A stretch of 64,000 nucleotides of DNA from the NCBI GenBank assembly GCA_963682025.1, contig OY821520.1, forward strand, positions 236,455,530 to 236,519,529, in the 5' to 3' direction. Of this stretch, positions 21,291-33,165 are shown piece by piece (position 1 is the first letter of the stretch; each line of letters opens with the position of its first letter). A program made the position numbers and the translations under genes. The notes beneath the pieces are model-generated. The model ran no database searches and was not told the origin of the DNA. It saw only the letters and a list, made by a program, of their open reading frames with translations. Source of the stretch: Cordilura impudica (Eukaryota > Arthropoda > Insecta > Diptera > Scathophagidae).

Positions 21291-22250
21291 ATAAATTAAA
21301 CATTTTATCGATTTAAGCTCAAGTGTGCAAACAGCACAGAAATTGAACTGTTATTCTTTTTTAATATTCATTAGAATATTTTTTATTGAAGCTGAACTTT
21401 TTTTTGTATTTATTATATTTATAAACATACATATATAAAAGCTGTAATGAAAAAATATAAAAAAAAAGTTCGATATCTGAATTAGATCAATGTTTCTTTC
21501 GAAGTTTTTCATTTCTTATTTATGTGCAAAGAGATTATGGACAAACTGTGTGTTTGTATGCATAAAAACCACACGACGAGATAAAAACAAACACAACAAA
21601 TGAATTATACAGAAAAACAAAATTCATTTATTTTTGTATTTCAATAAACAAAACAAAAGAAATGCGCAATTTATATATGTAAACGTTGTTTTCATTATTA
21701 AGTTAACTTATTTTTGGAAAGGAATTTCCAAAACGCAACAGAAAAAACTTAATTCAGACATGTAATCAAATGTCTATAGCCAAGCAATCAATGAATGTTA
21801 AGTACCTACGAGTTTTTATTATTCTCTCCTTGTGTAACCACTAGAAATGCGTGGTAGGTATATAATACAATTTATACAACAGACCGATTTGTTTCTTGGA
21901 GATTTTGTAAAGATTTGTAACACATTTACATGTGAAAATTGTTGTGTCCATAATTACTTTTGTCAACTTTTTTTTTACAACACATATGTATGTACATATA
22001 TTAAAGAAAGTTCCCAGGCGGTAATGTTATAAAACGACAATTCTGCGATTTACAGAAATAAGAAGCTTTGCTTGGAAATGTACAGTTGCGACAATGGTCA
22101 AAGCATTAAAGGTTGAACACACTGACATTTAATTACTTATCTTTCAGAAATTTGTATCATAACATTTTGATTATTATTAGTTTTTTTAGTTAAATCCATC
22201 TATACAACATACGAGTACAATAGAGCAGAAATTTATTCACAGATATACAG
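21291..22250. other. Intronic AT-rich DNA
   Basis: No gene, RNA or transposon end recognised. Short open frames at 21847-22032 lack any domain signature. Confidence 0.4.
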
Positions 22251-22253
22251 TGG

Positions 22254-22480
22254 CGAGCAAAAGTGTTGGAATATTAATGAATCCCTTACTTATCATAAAG
22301 AGTGTCAAGATAAATATCAAAATAAATATTTGTTGACGTTTTCTGTTAAGTACTTAACATGAGCAAACAAAAATTTTTATTTAAGTGAAAACCCAAAATC
22401 TTAATATTTTATTACATAATTAATTTAGACTATAAAAACATATACCTAACAAATAATAAATTTGATTTATTATAATTTTT
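22254..22480 (+). repeat. Possible Tc1-type transposon end, inverted copy at 43.5 kb
   Basis: CAGTGGCGAGCAAAAGTG looks like a Tc1-type terminus next to ATA. The following ~170 bp (TTTTCTGTTAAGTACTT ... TTAGACTATAAA) matches the reverse complement of about 43540-43740 with many differences. A family B element interrupts it at 22481. Confidence 0.4.
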
Positions 22481-22994
22481 ATACCCTCCACACGTCAGTG
22501 GCAGAGGGTATATATAGGTTTGTCATTCCGTTCGTAACGCATCGAAAAACTAATATCCGACCCCATAAAGTATATATATTCTTGATCCTTATCACAGCTC
22601 GAGTCGATATAGCGATGTCAGTCTGTCTGTTGAAATCACGCTCATTCACAAAAAAAAGCCATCTAACTGGATAAGGTTACAAAAATATCATTTGCCATAA
22701 TTCCCAGCAGGTTGGTATTGAAAATGGGCTACATCGGGCATCATTGTGATTAGATACGAGCAAAAATATGTAGATATCTTTAAAAAAAAAACATAAAACC
22801 CAGTGTGTTTGTTGTAACAGTTTAGTGGTTGAACATAATAATTGTACAACAACATAAAAAAATGCCACAAAAATAATATGCATAGGTATGTATATATTAA
22901 CAATACCAAGAACACAGAACATAGCTCATGTTAGTAGTATTGCCACATATTTTTTTTAACGTTATCTATCACGTTATAATAACAAAAATCGCCA

Positions 22995-23656
22995 ATATGA
23001 AAGAAAAAATGAAAACGAAAAATGGAAATTTTCCAATGGAAAATGAAAATGGAAAATGGAAAATGAAAAATAAAAATGAAAAATGGAAAGAAAAACGGAA
23101 AATGGAAAATGTAAAATAGAAAATGAAAAATAGAGAATAGAAAATGGAAAATGAAATATGGAAAAAGAAAATTGAAAAATGAAAAATGGAATATGAAAAA
23201 TGGAAAATGGAGAATGGAAAATGAAAAACGAAAAATGGAAAATGAAAAATGCAAAATAGAAAATGAAAAATGGAGAATGGAAAATGAAAAATGGGAAATG
23301 AAAAAAGAAAATTGAAATATGAAAAATGGAAAATGCAAAATGAAAAATGGAATATGAAATTGAAAAATGGAAAATGAAAATTGAAAAATTAAAATTGAAA
23401 AATGAAATCTGAAAAATGGAAAATGAAAATTGAAAAATGAAAAATGGAAAATGAAAATTGAAGAATGAAAAATGACTAATGGAAAATGGAAAATGGAAAT
23501 TGAAAATTAAAAATGGAAAATGAATATTAAAAAATTAAAATTGAAAAAGGGAAAATGGAAATGGAAAATGAGAAATGAAAATTGAAAAATGGAAAATGAA
23601 AATTGAAAAATGAAAAATGGAAAGTGGAAAATGGAAAACGAAAACTGAAATATGAA

Positions 23657-23687
<31 letters not shown>

Positions 23688-24455
23688 TGAAAAAGGGGAA
23701 ATGGAAATAGAAAATGAAAAATGGAAAATGAAAATTGAAAAATGAAAAATGGAAAATGAAAATTGAAGAATGAAAGATGACTAATGGAAATTGAAAAATT
23801 AAAAATGGAAATTGAAAAATTAAAAAAGGAAAATGAAAAATGGAAAATGAATATTAAAAATGAAAAATGGAAAATGGAAAACGCAAAATAATGGAAATGG
23901 AATAATGAAAAATGGGAAATGGAAAATGAAAATTGAAAAATGGAAAATGAAAAATGAAAATTGAAAAATGAAAAGTGGAAAATGGACAATGAAAATTGAA
24001 AAATGAAAAACGGAAAATGAAAAATGGAAAACGAAAACTGAAAAATTAAAAATGGAAAATGAAAATTGAAAAATTAAAAATGGAAAATGAAAATTGAAAA
24101 ATGAAAAATGGAAAATGAAAACTGAAAAATTAAAAATTGAAAATGGAAAATGAAAATTTAACAATGAAAAATGGAAAATGAAAATTGAAAAATGAAAAAT
24201 GGAAAATGAAAAATGGCAAATGGAAAATGAAAATTGAAAAATTAAAAATGGAAAGTGGAAAATGAATAACGAAAATTAAAAAATGAAAGATGAAAAATTA
24301 AAATGGAAAATGGAAAATGAAATTTGAAAAATGGAACATGAAAAATTAAGATCGAAAAATTAGTAATGAAAGATTAAAAATTAATAATGAATAACGAAAA
24401 ATTAAAAATTAATAATATAAATTAAAATTAAAAATTAAAAATAAAAAATAAAAAT
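22995..24455 (+). repeat. C-depleted AAAATGGAAAAT-type array, copy 3
   Basis: About 1.46 kb of the same degenerate units as at 12477 and 15087, starting after CGCCAATATGAAAG. Open frames of 114-160 codons on the minus strand are repeat artefacts. Confidence 0.9.
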
Positions 24456-24457
24456 TA

Positions 24458-24649
24458 GCGCCCCGGTAGGTGAGTAGGTAGCGTGCTCGCCTATCATGCG
24501 GGGGTCGTGGGTTCGATTCCCACCAGAGGCTTTGGTATGTCGCTGAAAAAAAAAATCTTTCCTCCTTAACCTATTTTCCTGTGATCAACACAATGCACTG
24601 CATCTGTAGGGGGCATCCCCTGAGTGTTGATTAATTAAAAAAAAAAAAT
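24458..24649 (+). mobile_element. tRNA-derived SINE
   Basis: Head 24458-24530 folds like a tRNA: a perfect T-arm (GTGGG, loop TTCGATT, CCCAC), an anticodon arm CTCGC-CTATCAT-GCGGG with a 7-base loop whose central triplet ATC corresponds to Asp, and RNA polymerase III boxes (A-like GTGAGTAGGTAG, B GGTTCGATTCC). The acceptor stem does not pair well, so it is not a functional tRNA gene. A ~120-bp unrelated body follows and ends in an A-run (24636-24648). It sits in the A/T-rich end of the array, which hides any target duplication. Confidence 0.75.
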
Positions 24650-25284
24650 TAATAATAAAAAATAATTCAGATAAAAAATATTTTAAAATTAGCTTATTTT
24701 TAATAATAACTAGAGGACCCCTGCTGCTCCGCAGCATTATATTATATTAATTTTTATAATATAATACCAAAATTTGCCAAGAGAAGTTAACGTACAGTAA
24801 TGCCAAAATATGCCAAGAGAAGTTAACGTACAGTAAAAGTAAAGTTGATTCTCCACACATAACTTTCCTCAAACCCAACGAATTTAAGTAGTTAAATTTA
24901 AGTAGATCCACTGAGTGTTCTTAGACATATGTGAACAGCCTACGTTAATTAGAACTCTAGTTATAGGAGATTTAAGAGAAGAAAAATATTGAAAAAAAAC
25001 CTTGAATGCAAAGTTTATTCATAAATTCTTTTAATATATAAGATAATTTTTAGCCAAGAATCATTTGAATTTTGGTATTCGGAATTAATGATTCAGTATC
25101 GGCAAAACTTTAAAAGTTGAAGCCGTACTCGACATTGGGTGAATATACAGTTTAAGACTCAGGTGGAGGGTATCAAACAATTCGGCACAGCCGAATTTAA
25201 CACTCTTCTTTAATATCATATAAAAAATAATGTATATTCACATATAACAGCATGTAATGACCCAATGGTTCAAGCCGTCATTTT

Positions 25285-25412
25285 GGACCGATCTGAATGG
25301 GGTTGTAATCTCGGGTGAAAGCCCCAAGGGAGCATATTTTAAAGCCACTCTGGGTATATTCAATTGTTTCTCAGGAAAAAAGATAGAAGGGATCAAATTA
25401 TTTAAAAAAAAT
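25285..25412 (-). repeat. Single diverged copy of the 176-bp satellite monomer
   Basis: TGAATGGGGTTGT ... GGTGAAAGCCCCAAGGGAG ... CAATTGTTTCTCAGGAAAAAA is the reverse complement of the tandem repeat at 42722-43490, with scattered differences. It lies alone, 17 kb from the array. Confidence 0.7.
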
Positions 25413-25428
25413 ACAGTTTTTCTTATAT

Positions 25429-25785
25429 GACCGACTATACGGTAACCTATACCATGCGTTTCGAGAGAGAGTCTTGGATCCAAGTTTACTGAGACAATAA
25501 GATATAGATATAAAAAGTAAAAATAAACCAAGTTTTAGTGGTATTGTTATCAATTTGTGGCGTGCAGAAATTAAAAAGTTCATATCTGATGTTATTTTTA
25601 TATGGGGACTAGGTCAGAAAATGGACCAATCATGACCATATTTAGTAAGGACACTTTTCTCAAAAAGATATATAAACCGAATTTGAAAACAAATCTATGC
25701 AATATTTTTGTATTTTGATAGATTAAAGTGAATCAGACGTACAGACGGGCGTACATCGCTAAATCGACTTAGAAAGTGATTCGTA
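25429..25785 (+). mobile_element. DINE-like element, family A, degenerate partial copy
   Basis: Starts within the palindrome (GACCGACTATACGGTAACCTATACC) and carries the family A body to the (GACG)-type tract and AAAGTGATTCG, where a LINE fragment interrupts it. More diverged than the other copies, so older. Confidence 0.65.
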
Positions 25786-26318
25786 GGTTAGGTTAGGTAA
25801 GAGGTGGCTGCTAATCCAAGGATAATCACACTTAGACTCTGTGGTCCGTTGTGATCCACGGGACGTATGGGTGTTCCCCCTCAGTCCCCACCGTAGAACC
25901 AGTTGGAGCTCCTGAAGAAACCCCTGAGATATGAAATTTGAGAGGTCAGAGAGATCATGTAGAAACGGCGATTCCAATGTCCTAAGTCTTGTTCTGGAGA
26001 GCGCCGAGCAGTAGCAAAGGAAATGTTCTATACTCTCCACCTCCTCCACATCCATGCAGCTACGACAGAAATAATTTGACGAGGCTCTGAGGCTTCCTGC
26101 GTGTCTCCCTATGAGGCAGTGCCCAGTGATTATGTGTACCAACACATTCCAAATTCGCTGGAACCTGTAAGATAGTACCGTCTTGCCAGCTCATCCGCTT
26201 TGCAGTTTCCCAGTACATTCCTGTACCCTGGGACCCATATGAGTCTAATATCAAGCTGCTTGGCCAGCTCATTTAAGGACGTGCGGCAGTTAAGGGCGGT
26301 TCTCGTTCTCACGAACAT
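25786..26318 (-). pseudogene. LINE 3' fragment (RNase H end and CCHC-like tail)
   Basis: Minus-strand 5'-truncated non-LTR retrotransposon. Pieces in two frames: RNase H end (NELAKQLDIRLIWVPG, NCKADELARR) and a Cys/His motif (CRSCMDVEEVESIEHFLCYC) characteristic of I/LOA/Jockey-type ORF2 C-termini. It is flanked by a perfect 9-bp duplication TGATTCGTA (25777-25785 and 26319-26327). Its 3' end shows ACCTAACCTAACCTA-type repeats on the minus strand. Confidence 0.85.
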
Positions 26319-26589
26319 TGATTCGTAAGATAAGTAAAAAAGAAGTCACGACTCAAATCATATAAAGTACAAAAGGTGCCGCGGATCGAAGCTCCAAGAA
26401 TATAAAGGCTTCGTTATGGATGATGAAACATACGAGGCCAGTTTGACAACTCCGTGAATTCATTAACTTCTCTGATAGTTAATATAAAATCAACACTGCT
26501 CCTGTCAACTACCATCTGTTAGTAGACTATTGTAAAATTTGTATTCGACAGCCATTGAAAGCAGGCAACAACATCGAGAATTTTTGCAA

Positions 26590-27190
26590 AATTTGGGGAA
26601 AAAGGTGAATTTCGAGTCCTTATAAACTTTAATTTTTGCGGAAAAAATTCATGACCGAAACCAAAGAAAGAATCTGGATCTTACGACAATTTTAGTCGGT
26701 TTGATACGACAAGGTGGAGCTGTCGGCCAACAAGGTCGTGGCGATAGTTTTTGGGGATCGATTACCTTGAAAAAGGAAAACCAAACATTAGCGAATATTA
26801 TTCACAGCTGTTGCGACAGATTCGACATTTATTTAAAGCAAAAATGATAGCATATTTTCGGTCCGATAGAACAAGGTGGGGCTGTCGGCCAACAATGTCA
26901 TGGTGTAATTCACATTGATTACCTTGGAAAGGGTAAAACGATCACTGGCGAATATTAATCACAGCTGTTGCGACAGATTCGAAATTTATTTGAAGCAAAA
27001 ACGATAGTATACTTTCGGGATTTAGCAATGTGCGATTAATTCCTGTTTCCAAAAACCTGAAGAAATGGCCCGGTGGTAAAATATGCCTATTTTGAGAACT
27101 TTGAGAAAACTTAATATTTGGAAGTAATAAAAGAAAATTGAAAACGCTTGATAAATGTATCGAGTTAAATGGAGATTAGGTTGGGAAATA
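26590..27190 (+). pseudogene. mariner-like transposase fossil
   Basis: Fragments in several frames: KVELSANKV, YLEKGKTITGEYY-like sequence, YFENFEKT and a C-terminal KCIELNGD, all typical of mariner (DD34D) transposases. An internal segment is duplicated in tandem (about 26711-26872 and 26873-27020; AAGGTGGAGCTGTCGGCCAA against AAGGTGGGGCTGTCGGCCAA). No function. Confidence 0.7.
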
Positions 27191-28771
27191 AAATGCTTCT
27201 TTGCGCCGAAAAAATATGTTCAAAAAGTAACTGAGTCATCAAACTGCCCTCTTAAACACTCTCTATTATTTTCATTATTGTTGAACCACTGAGTAATAAT
27301 GAATGTAATAAGTACTTTCTTCCCGATAAATATTTCCATTACAGTCGCAGTATTTACAACAGAAAAACTTTTTCGTCACACTGACACATTTACTGCCACG
27401 CCAGTTACTTATTTCCAAATTTTTTCACGCTAATGAAAGCTTTCGAACTTAGAAATATCTCTTCCTTGAATGCTGTGTAGAGTTGTCCACTACTTCGCAC
27501 CATCTTTAGAACTTTTTAGAGATGAAATGCATCGGACGTATAGGATTTTTTTTTTCCATTTCTAGACTATAAGTTTTCGTCTTTCAGTTTTTTTTTTTTT
27601 TTTTTTTTAGAGTGTGTGAAGTTATAGCAGTATAAAATAATTATATCATCAATAGGATGGTCAATTTTGAAAGGTGCACAACCAATTATTTGTCAGAAGT
27701 TTTCGGAGAAATAAGGAAAACCAGCAGGCGAACAGGAATCATTCTGCACAATGCTCTCACGTTACACATGGTCTTAAACAACGGCCTGTTTTTCCGACCA
27801 AAACATCGATGTTTCCGATGCCAAAAGAAGCGTTTGATGCGTTAAAATGCATTTTTTATTGAAGTTCTTCAATCGGAGTGAAAGACGCGCTTCAAAAATT
27901 TTCTTTTAAACGCCTGCAGAACCGTATTAATTATAATGGAGAATATTTTGAAATTAGTAAAAGTCCCAAGAATGAGTTGGTACGCAATTTGTAAACTTAT
28001 CATTCGATTTATGAAGCGACTTTTAGCGACACAAAAGCGGAGTTGCGGCAAAATAACTGACTTGTTCAAAACAAAATTTAGCATTTATTTTCAAAACCTT
28101 CAGTAACGAACTTTGGCGATAAATAGCACGATTGGCTAATTTCATACACTGCTTGAAGATATCGTATTCTACTTGAAGATTATCCAGCTCTAAATAGTGT
28201 ACCGTAGAAATATTAATATCAATCAAGTTTGTAATAAAATATCACATCTGATCTTTTGGTCGACATTTACCATGTTCTTATGACGTCTATAAAACGTTTT
28301 TTTTTTTTTTTTTTTTTTTATCAATAATATGAAAGCAAATAAAGACAAATTACTTTTGTAATCAGTTTTTTAAGGGTGGGGGTAAGGTTTTAAAACTTTT
28401 TTTTTGTATTTCTCTTTCTGAATGTACAACATGTAGAGAGTGTTGTGTCAAAATTCAATTAAATCGGAGCAAAACTTAATAAGATACAGCGTTTCCAGCG
28501 ACCACCTCATACGGTATATCGTATATAAATCAGTTTTTAAAAAAACTTTAAATCGATTTTCTCGCAAATAAATGTTCGAAGTCCGTGAACATCATAACTC
28601 AAAAACTGCTTGACCGATTCTTTTTAAATTTTACACAATATATCTGCACATAAATCATCAGGTAACCACGAAGTTTTTTTTTTTTTTTTATTTTCCATTC
28701 TCTTCCCCATTTTTTTAACAACAAAATCCCGAAATTTTAGAGCAAAAATCGTGTTTTTCACTTCAAAATGC

Positions 28772-28805
<34 letters not shown>

Positions 28806-29080
28806 AAAACTCTTCGTCACTACCTCAGGAAACATGTCACCTTTTAAACGCATTTCGATTTCTTTATTTCACATTATCCGGTAACGAGTTATGATGTTCG
28901 CCGCACAACAACAACGCCTCCGGAGATTCGCTGTCACGGACTTATTTATTAAAATTTTGAATTGAAAATTATTTCAAAGATTCTTCAAATGTTATGCTAT
29001 AACGTGTATATGATATAAATAATCCAACATTATTCATATCTTCAAAAAAGAATTATGAAAATACGACTTTTTTTAACTTC
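27191..29080. other. Intronic DNA without recognised genes
   Basis: Contains poly-T/poly-A runs (27587-27609, 28302-28319, 28771-28803) and two overlapping 62-codon frames at 27657-27862 with no recognisable domain. The text around 28565-28680 looks like degraded repeat. Confidence 0.4.
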
Positions 29081-29084
29081 TAAA

Positions 29085-29270
29085 ACGGTGGAGGGGGCAT
29101 TCTGGTTTGGAGCTATATGGCAAGCAACTAGGTTGGCAAATTCATATTTATTGGGTCTATAATGTATCATATTAGATACTTAAACATTTTAAAACAAAGT
29201 CCACAACAACTGGGCCAGGGAGAAGCTGTGGTTTCTCTGCAATGCCAAAAATTAATTCAAATTACCTAAA
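29085..29270 (+). pseudogene. Tc1-like transposase fossil
   Basis: Residues like GGGGILVWSYMA (compare the Tc1 'GGGS.MVWG' block between the first two catalytic residues) survive in one frame for about 40 codons. Too short for a subfamily call. Confidence 0.5.
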
Positions 29271-29531
29271 GGGCATTTGAGGAGTTTAGAATAAACTCAA
29301 AGGAAATGTTAAAAAGCAACATGAGTGGGGTAAAATAAGTAACAACGATAGTTCAAAGTTAGTTAAATCGATGCCAAATCAGAGATTAACTTAAGCACTA
29401 TGTACTGTAAATGTATTTATATTTATTTTATTAATTAAATTAAATAAATTTAGAACTACTAACACACAGCTTAATAATTCAGGTTAATTAACTTTTTCTT
29501 TTTCCAATTTTTTTTTTTTTTTTTTGTAGTT

Positions 29532-29533
<2 letters not shown>

Positions 29534-29573
<40 letters not shown>
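29534..29573. repeat. (AT)n microsatellite
   Basis: Near-perfect alternating A/T run of about 40 bp, preceded by a poly-T run. Confidence 0.9.
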
Positions 29574-29575
<2 letters not shown>

Positions 29576-29649
29576 GCTACTTTTATAGCAGCTGTATTCG
29601 AAAAATTTAGAGGCGGCTTTTGTCATAAAATGAAAAACCATTTTTTTTT

Positions 29650-29830
29650 TCTTACAAATCAATTTCATCGACTTCAAAGTAATCCCCCTCCGAAACACTT
29701 TATTTTTCCAATTCTCGCAATAGTTGTTAAATCGCGCACAGCGATTTAGCTTTTATCTCCTCAATGGATTCAATACGGTATCCGCAGAGTAGTCTTTTAA
29801 GTTTATGGCACTAAATCAGGAGAATACGGT
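29650..29830 (-). pseudogene. mariner-type transposase C-terminal fossil
   Basis: On the minus strand, AIESIEEIKAKSLCA and SEGDYFEVDEIDL followed by a stop match the C-terminus of mariner transposases ('..GDYFE.D..'). The rest is not found. Confidence 0.5.
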
Positions 29831-30687
29831 GGTTGTGGCACGTTATGCAAAATTGTCTTAAAAAGCGTATGAAGCGTCACGGTATCGATGTAGATGGCAC
29901 ATAAAACTCGCCCCATGCACAGAGGAGCGAAATCCATAATGTGGCGGTTGATTCAAAAGATGAACTTTAACTTTAACAACCGTGTTTGGTATCATATGAA
30001 AGTAGATAAATTTCTACGTCACTACGTCTGCCTTCGGAAAATAATTTTTGTTTATTTTACAGGTATTTTATTGATTCAAATGTTCGCAATTTAATAGAAA
30101 TAAAAAATGTTCTATTTAACTAAACTAAAAAAAATATATATCTAAAAAGCTTTAAAAATTCACATAATTTGTGAGGAAGCCTCAGGAGGGGATAGATGCC
30201 AAAGGAAAAAATGTTCCTCTCAAAAATAATAACACTCTCATATATAATAACACTCTCCGAAACTGTCACGAAATCCTACGGGATTTTCGGCCTGTTGCAC
30301 AGTGTAATTAGTTGATAAATTTGTTGATAATAAATTTAATTTCTATCCATATTTATTTTATTTAAAAACTACACTAAAACGCCTCTGTAAACATGATTCG
30401 TTTAATATATCTATATATTTTTACTTGATATTTTTGTTCTATAATAAAACAAATTTGTTTACACTTTTCATGCCAATATTTACTTTATTTTGTTATTTAT
30501 TATTATTTTTTTTTTTTTTTGCAAACCGGTTTTTTGCTAATTATTTTATTTGGAAATAAAAAAATTTTTGGTGTGTATGTGTGTATCCTATCCACGAACT
30601 TTTACTCACATACAAAATATGCAAAAATGTATTTTGGTTTTTAATTAATAAAACATAAACAAAAACTCGAATTAGAATTAGAATAAA
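29831..30687. other. Intronic AT-rich DNA
   Basis: No gene or repeat end recognised up to the DINE-like element at 30688. A 63-codon minus-strand frame at 30541-30732 partly overlaps that element's 5' end and is not a gene. Confidence 0.4.
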
Positions 30688-31605
30688 ACAAGTGTTAAAT
30701 TCGGCTGTGCCGAATTTTTTGATACCCTCCACCTGAGTCTTTAATTTTTAATTTCCAATTTTTAATTTTTAATTTTTTAATTTTTAATTTTTAATTTTTA
30801 ATTTTTAATTTTTAATTTTTAATTTTTAATTATTAATTTTTAATTTTTTATTTTTTATTTTTAATTTTTAATTTTTAATTTTTAATTTTTAATTTTTAAT
30901 TTTTAATTTTTAATTTTTAATTTTTAATTTTTAATTTTTAATTTTTAGTTTTTAATTTTTAATTTTTAATTTTTAATTTTTAATTTTTAAGCTTTAATTA
31001 TTAATCTTTAATTTTTCATTATTGATTATTCATTTTTCATTCATTTCTCATTTTTCAATCTTAATTTTTCATGTTCCATTTTTCAATTTTCATTTTACAC
31101 TTTCCATATTCCATTTTTCATATTTCAGTTTCCATTTTCCATTTTAAATTTTTCATTTTTTAATTTTCGTTATTCATTTTCCACTTTCCATTTTTAATTT
31201 TTCAATTTCCATTTGCCATTTTTCATTTTTATTTTCCATTTTACAATTTTTATTTTTAACTTTTCATTTTCCATTTTTAATTTTTCAATTTTCATTTTCC
31301 ATTTTTAATTTTTCAGTTTTCGTTTTCCATTTTCCACTTTCAATTTTTCATTTTCCGTTTTTCATTTTTCAATTTTCATTGTCCATTTTCCATTTTTCAT
31401 TTTCCATTTTTCAATTTTCATTTTCAATTTCCCATTTTTCATTTTACCATTTCCATTTTGCGTTTTCCATTTTCCATTTTTCATTTTTATTTTTTAATAT
31501 TCATTTTTCAATTTTCATTTTCCATTTTTCATTTTCATTTTCCATTTTTAATTTTCAATTTCCATTTTCTAGTAGTCATTTTTCATTCTTCAATTTTCAT
31601 TTTCC

Positions 31606-31637
<32 letters not shown>

Positions 31638-32558
31638 TCCCTTTTTCATTTTCCATTTTCCATTTTTCATATTTCAGTTTTCGTTTCCATTTTCCAATTT
31701 CCATTTTTCATTTTTCAATTTTCATTTTTCATTTTCCATTTTCCATTTTTCAATTTCATTTTCCATTTTTCATTTTGCATTTTCCATTTTTCAATTTTCT
31801 TTTTTCATTTTCCATTTTTCATTTTCCATTCTCAATTTTCTATTTTCCATTTTCCATTTTTCATTTTTCAATTTTCTTTTTTCATTTTTCATTTTCCATT
31901 TTCTATTCTCTATTTTTCATTTTCTATTTTACATTTTCCATTTTCCGTTTTTCATTTTCCATTTTTCATTTTTATTTTTCATTCTCCATTTTCCATTTTC
32001 ATTATCCATTGGAAAATTTCCATTTTTCGTTTTCATTTTTTCTTTAATATTGGCGACTTTTTTTATTATAACGTGATAACGATAAAAAAATATGTGGCAA
32101 TACTACTAACATGTGCTATGTTATTGTGTTCTTGGTATTGTTAATATATGTATATGCATATTATTTTTGTGGAATTTTTTTATGTTGTTGTACAATTATT
32201 ATGTTCAACCACTAAACTGTTACAACAAACACACTGGGTTTTATGTTTTTTTTTTTTATAGAGATATCTACATATTTTTGCTCGTATCTAATCACAATGA
32301 TGCCCGATGTAGCCCATTTTCAATACCAACCTGCTGGGAATTATGGCAAATGATATTTTTGTAACCTTATCCAGTTAGATGGTTTTTTTGTGAATGAGCG
32401 TGATTTCAACAGACAGACGGACATCGCTATATCGACTCGAGCTGTGATAAGGATCAAGAATATATATACTTTATGGGGTCGGAAATTAGTTTTTCGATGC
32501 GTTACAAACGGAATGACAAACCTATATATACCCTCTGCCACTGACGTGTGGAGGGTAT
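30688..32558 (+). mobile_element. DINE-like element, family B, copy 4 (complete)
   Basis: Complete forward copy: ACAAGTGTTAAATTCGGCTG with palindrome TTCGGCTGTGCCGAA, GATACCCTCCACCTGAG, TTTTTAATTT tract, C-depleted array (here G-depleted, read from the other strand), conserved body (CACAATGATGCCCGATG, CCAACCTGCTGGGAATTATG), short ACAGACAGACGGACAT tract, and 3' end GTGTGGAGGGTAT. Non-coding. Best reference copy for family B in the window. Confidence 0.85.
30735..32045 (-). repeat. C-depleted array of family B, copy 4 (on minus strand)
   Basis: About 1.3 kb: first TTTTTAATTT units, then ATTTTCCATTTTTCATTT units, the reverse complement of the arrays at 12477, 15087 and 22995. The 222- and 228-codon plus-strand frames are low-complexity artefacts. 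The 228-codon frame only ends in the unique body. Confidence 0.9.
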
Positions 32559-33165
32559 AAAAACAGTGCTAATTTTAATAAAAAAAAAAAAAGAACTGTC
32601 TATATGTAGTTTGCATGTGCTAGATTCAAATCAAATTTTATATATATTAAATCGCAAACTGTGTAAATTATTTGCAAAGTTAATGTTCTAAAAATCAACA
32701 TTAGATTTACAAAGAATAAAATACTTTGTTTACATAATATACAAACATTAGTTTATTAAAACCTTACATTTCGGTGACATTTTCTATATATACTCAAAGT
32801 CTAGAGTTTTTCCTATAAAAACATAATCAGTTATTTATTGAGGAGATATTTCTTTTTAAAAAAAACTTTAGAGTAAGAAGAGGTTTTGTTTCGTTCAATT
32901 TTCATTTTCAGTCATTGTAATCAACAAGTTATCAGTTATGTGTTGCTCAACAGTGTTTGTATGTATGTTTTGTTGAAAAAAATATATTGAAAAACGGTAT
33001 GCAACATGTTTTTAAAAATACATGTTTCAAGATCTCAATAAACACTAAGGACCGTATGCAAAAAAATTAACAATGAACCAAATTTCTTTGCATATATAAT
33101 AAACAATTTTCACGCTTATGATCAAACTCTACATTAGTGTTTTTGTTAAAAAAAAATAAATAAAA
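32559..33165. other. Intronic AT-rich DNA
   Basis: Nothing recognised between two DINE-like elements. Confidence 0.4.

Larger units (their letters stand above)
22481..25206 (-). mobile_element. DINE-like element, family B, copy 3 (both ends present)
   Basis: Minus-strand copy with 3' end ATACCCTCCACACG at 22481 and 5' end at 25206. The 5' side reads, on the minus strand, GTGTTAAATTCGGCTGTGCC with a palindromic TTCGGC/GCCGAA, then GATACCCTCCACCTGAGTC. Internal parts: short (GTCT)n at 22621, conserved body, C-depleted array 22995-24455, then a SINE and ~500 bp of other sequence. It is the inverted partner of 30688-32558. The MITE and A2 of copies 1 and 2 are absent. Confidence 0.8.

Noticed and set aside
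24458..24530. Functional tRNA-Asp gene
   Set aside because: T-arm and anticodon arm are good, but the acceptor stem does not pair and a SINE body with an A-tail follows.
25784..25800. Telomere-like TAGGTTAGGTTAGG repeat
   Set aside because: It is the 3' tail of the LINE fragment, next to its target duplication; flies do not use this as a telomere repeat.
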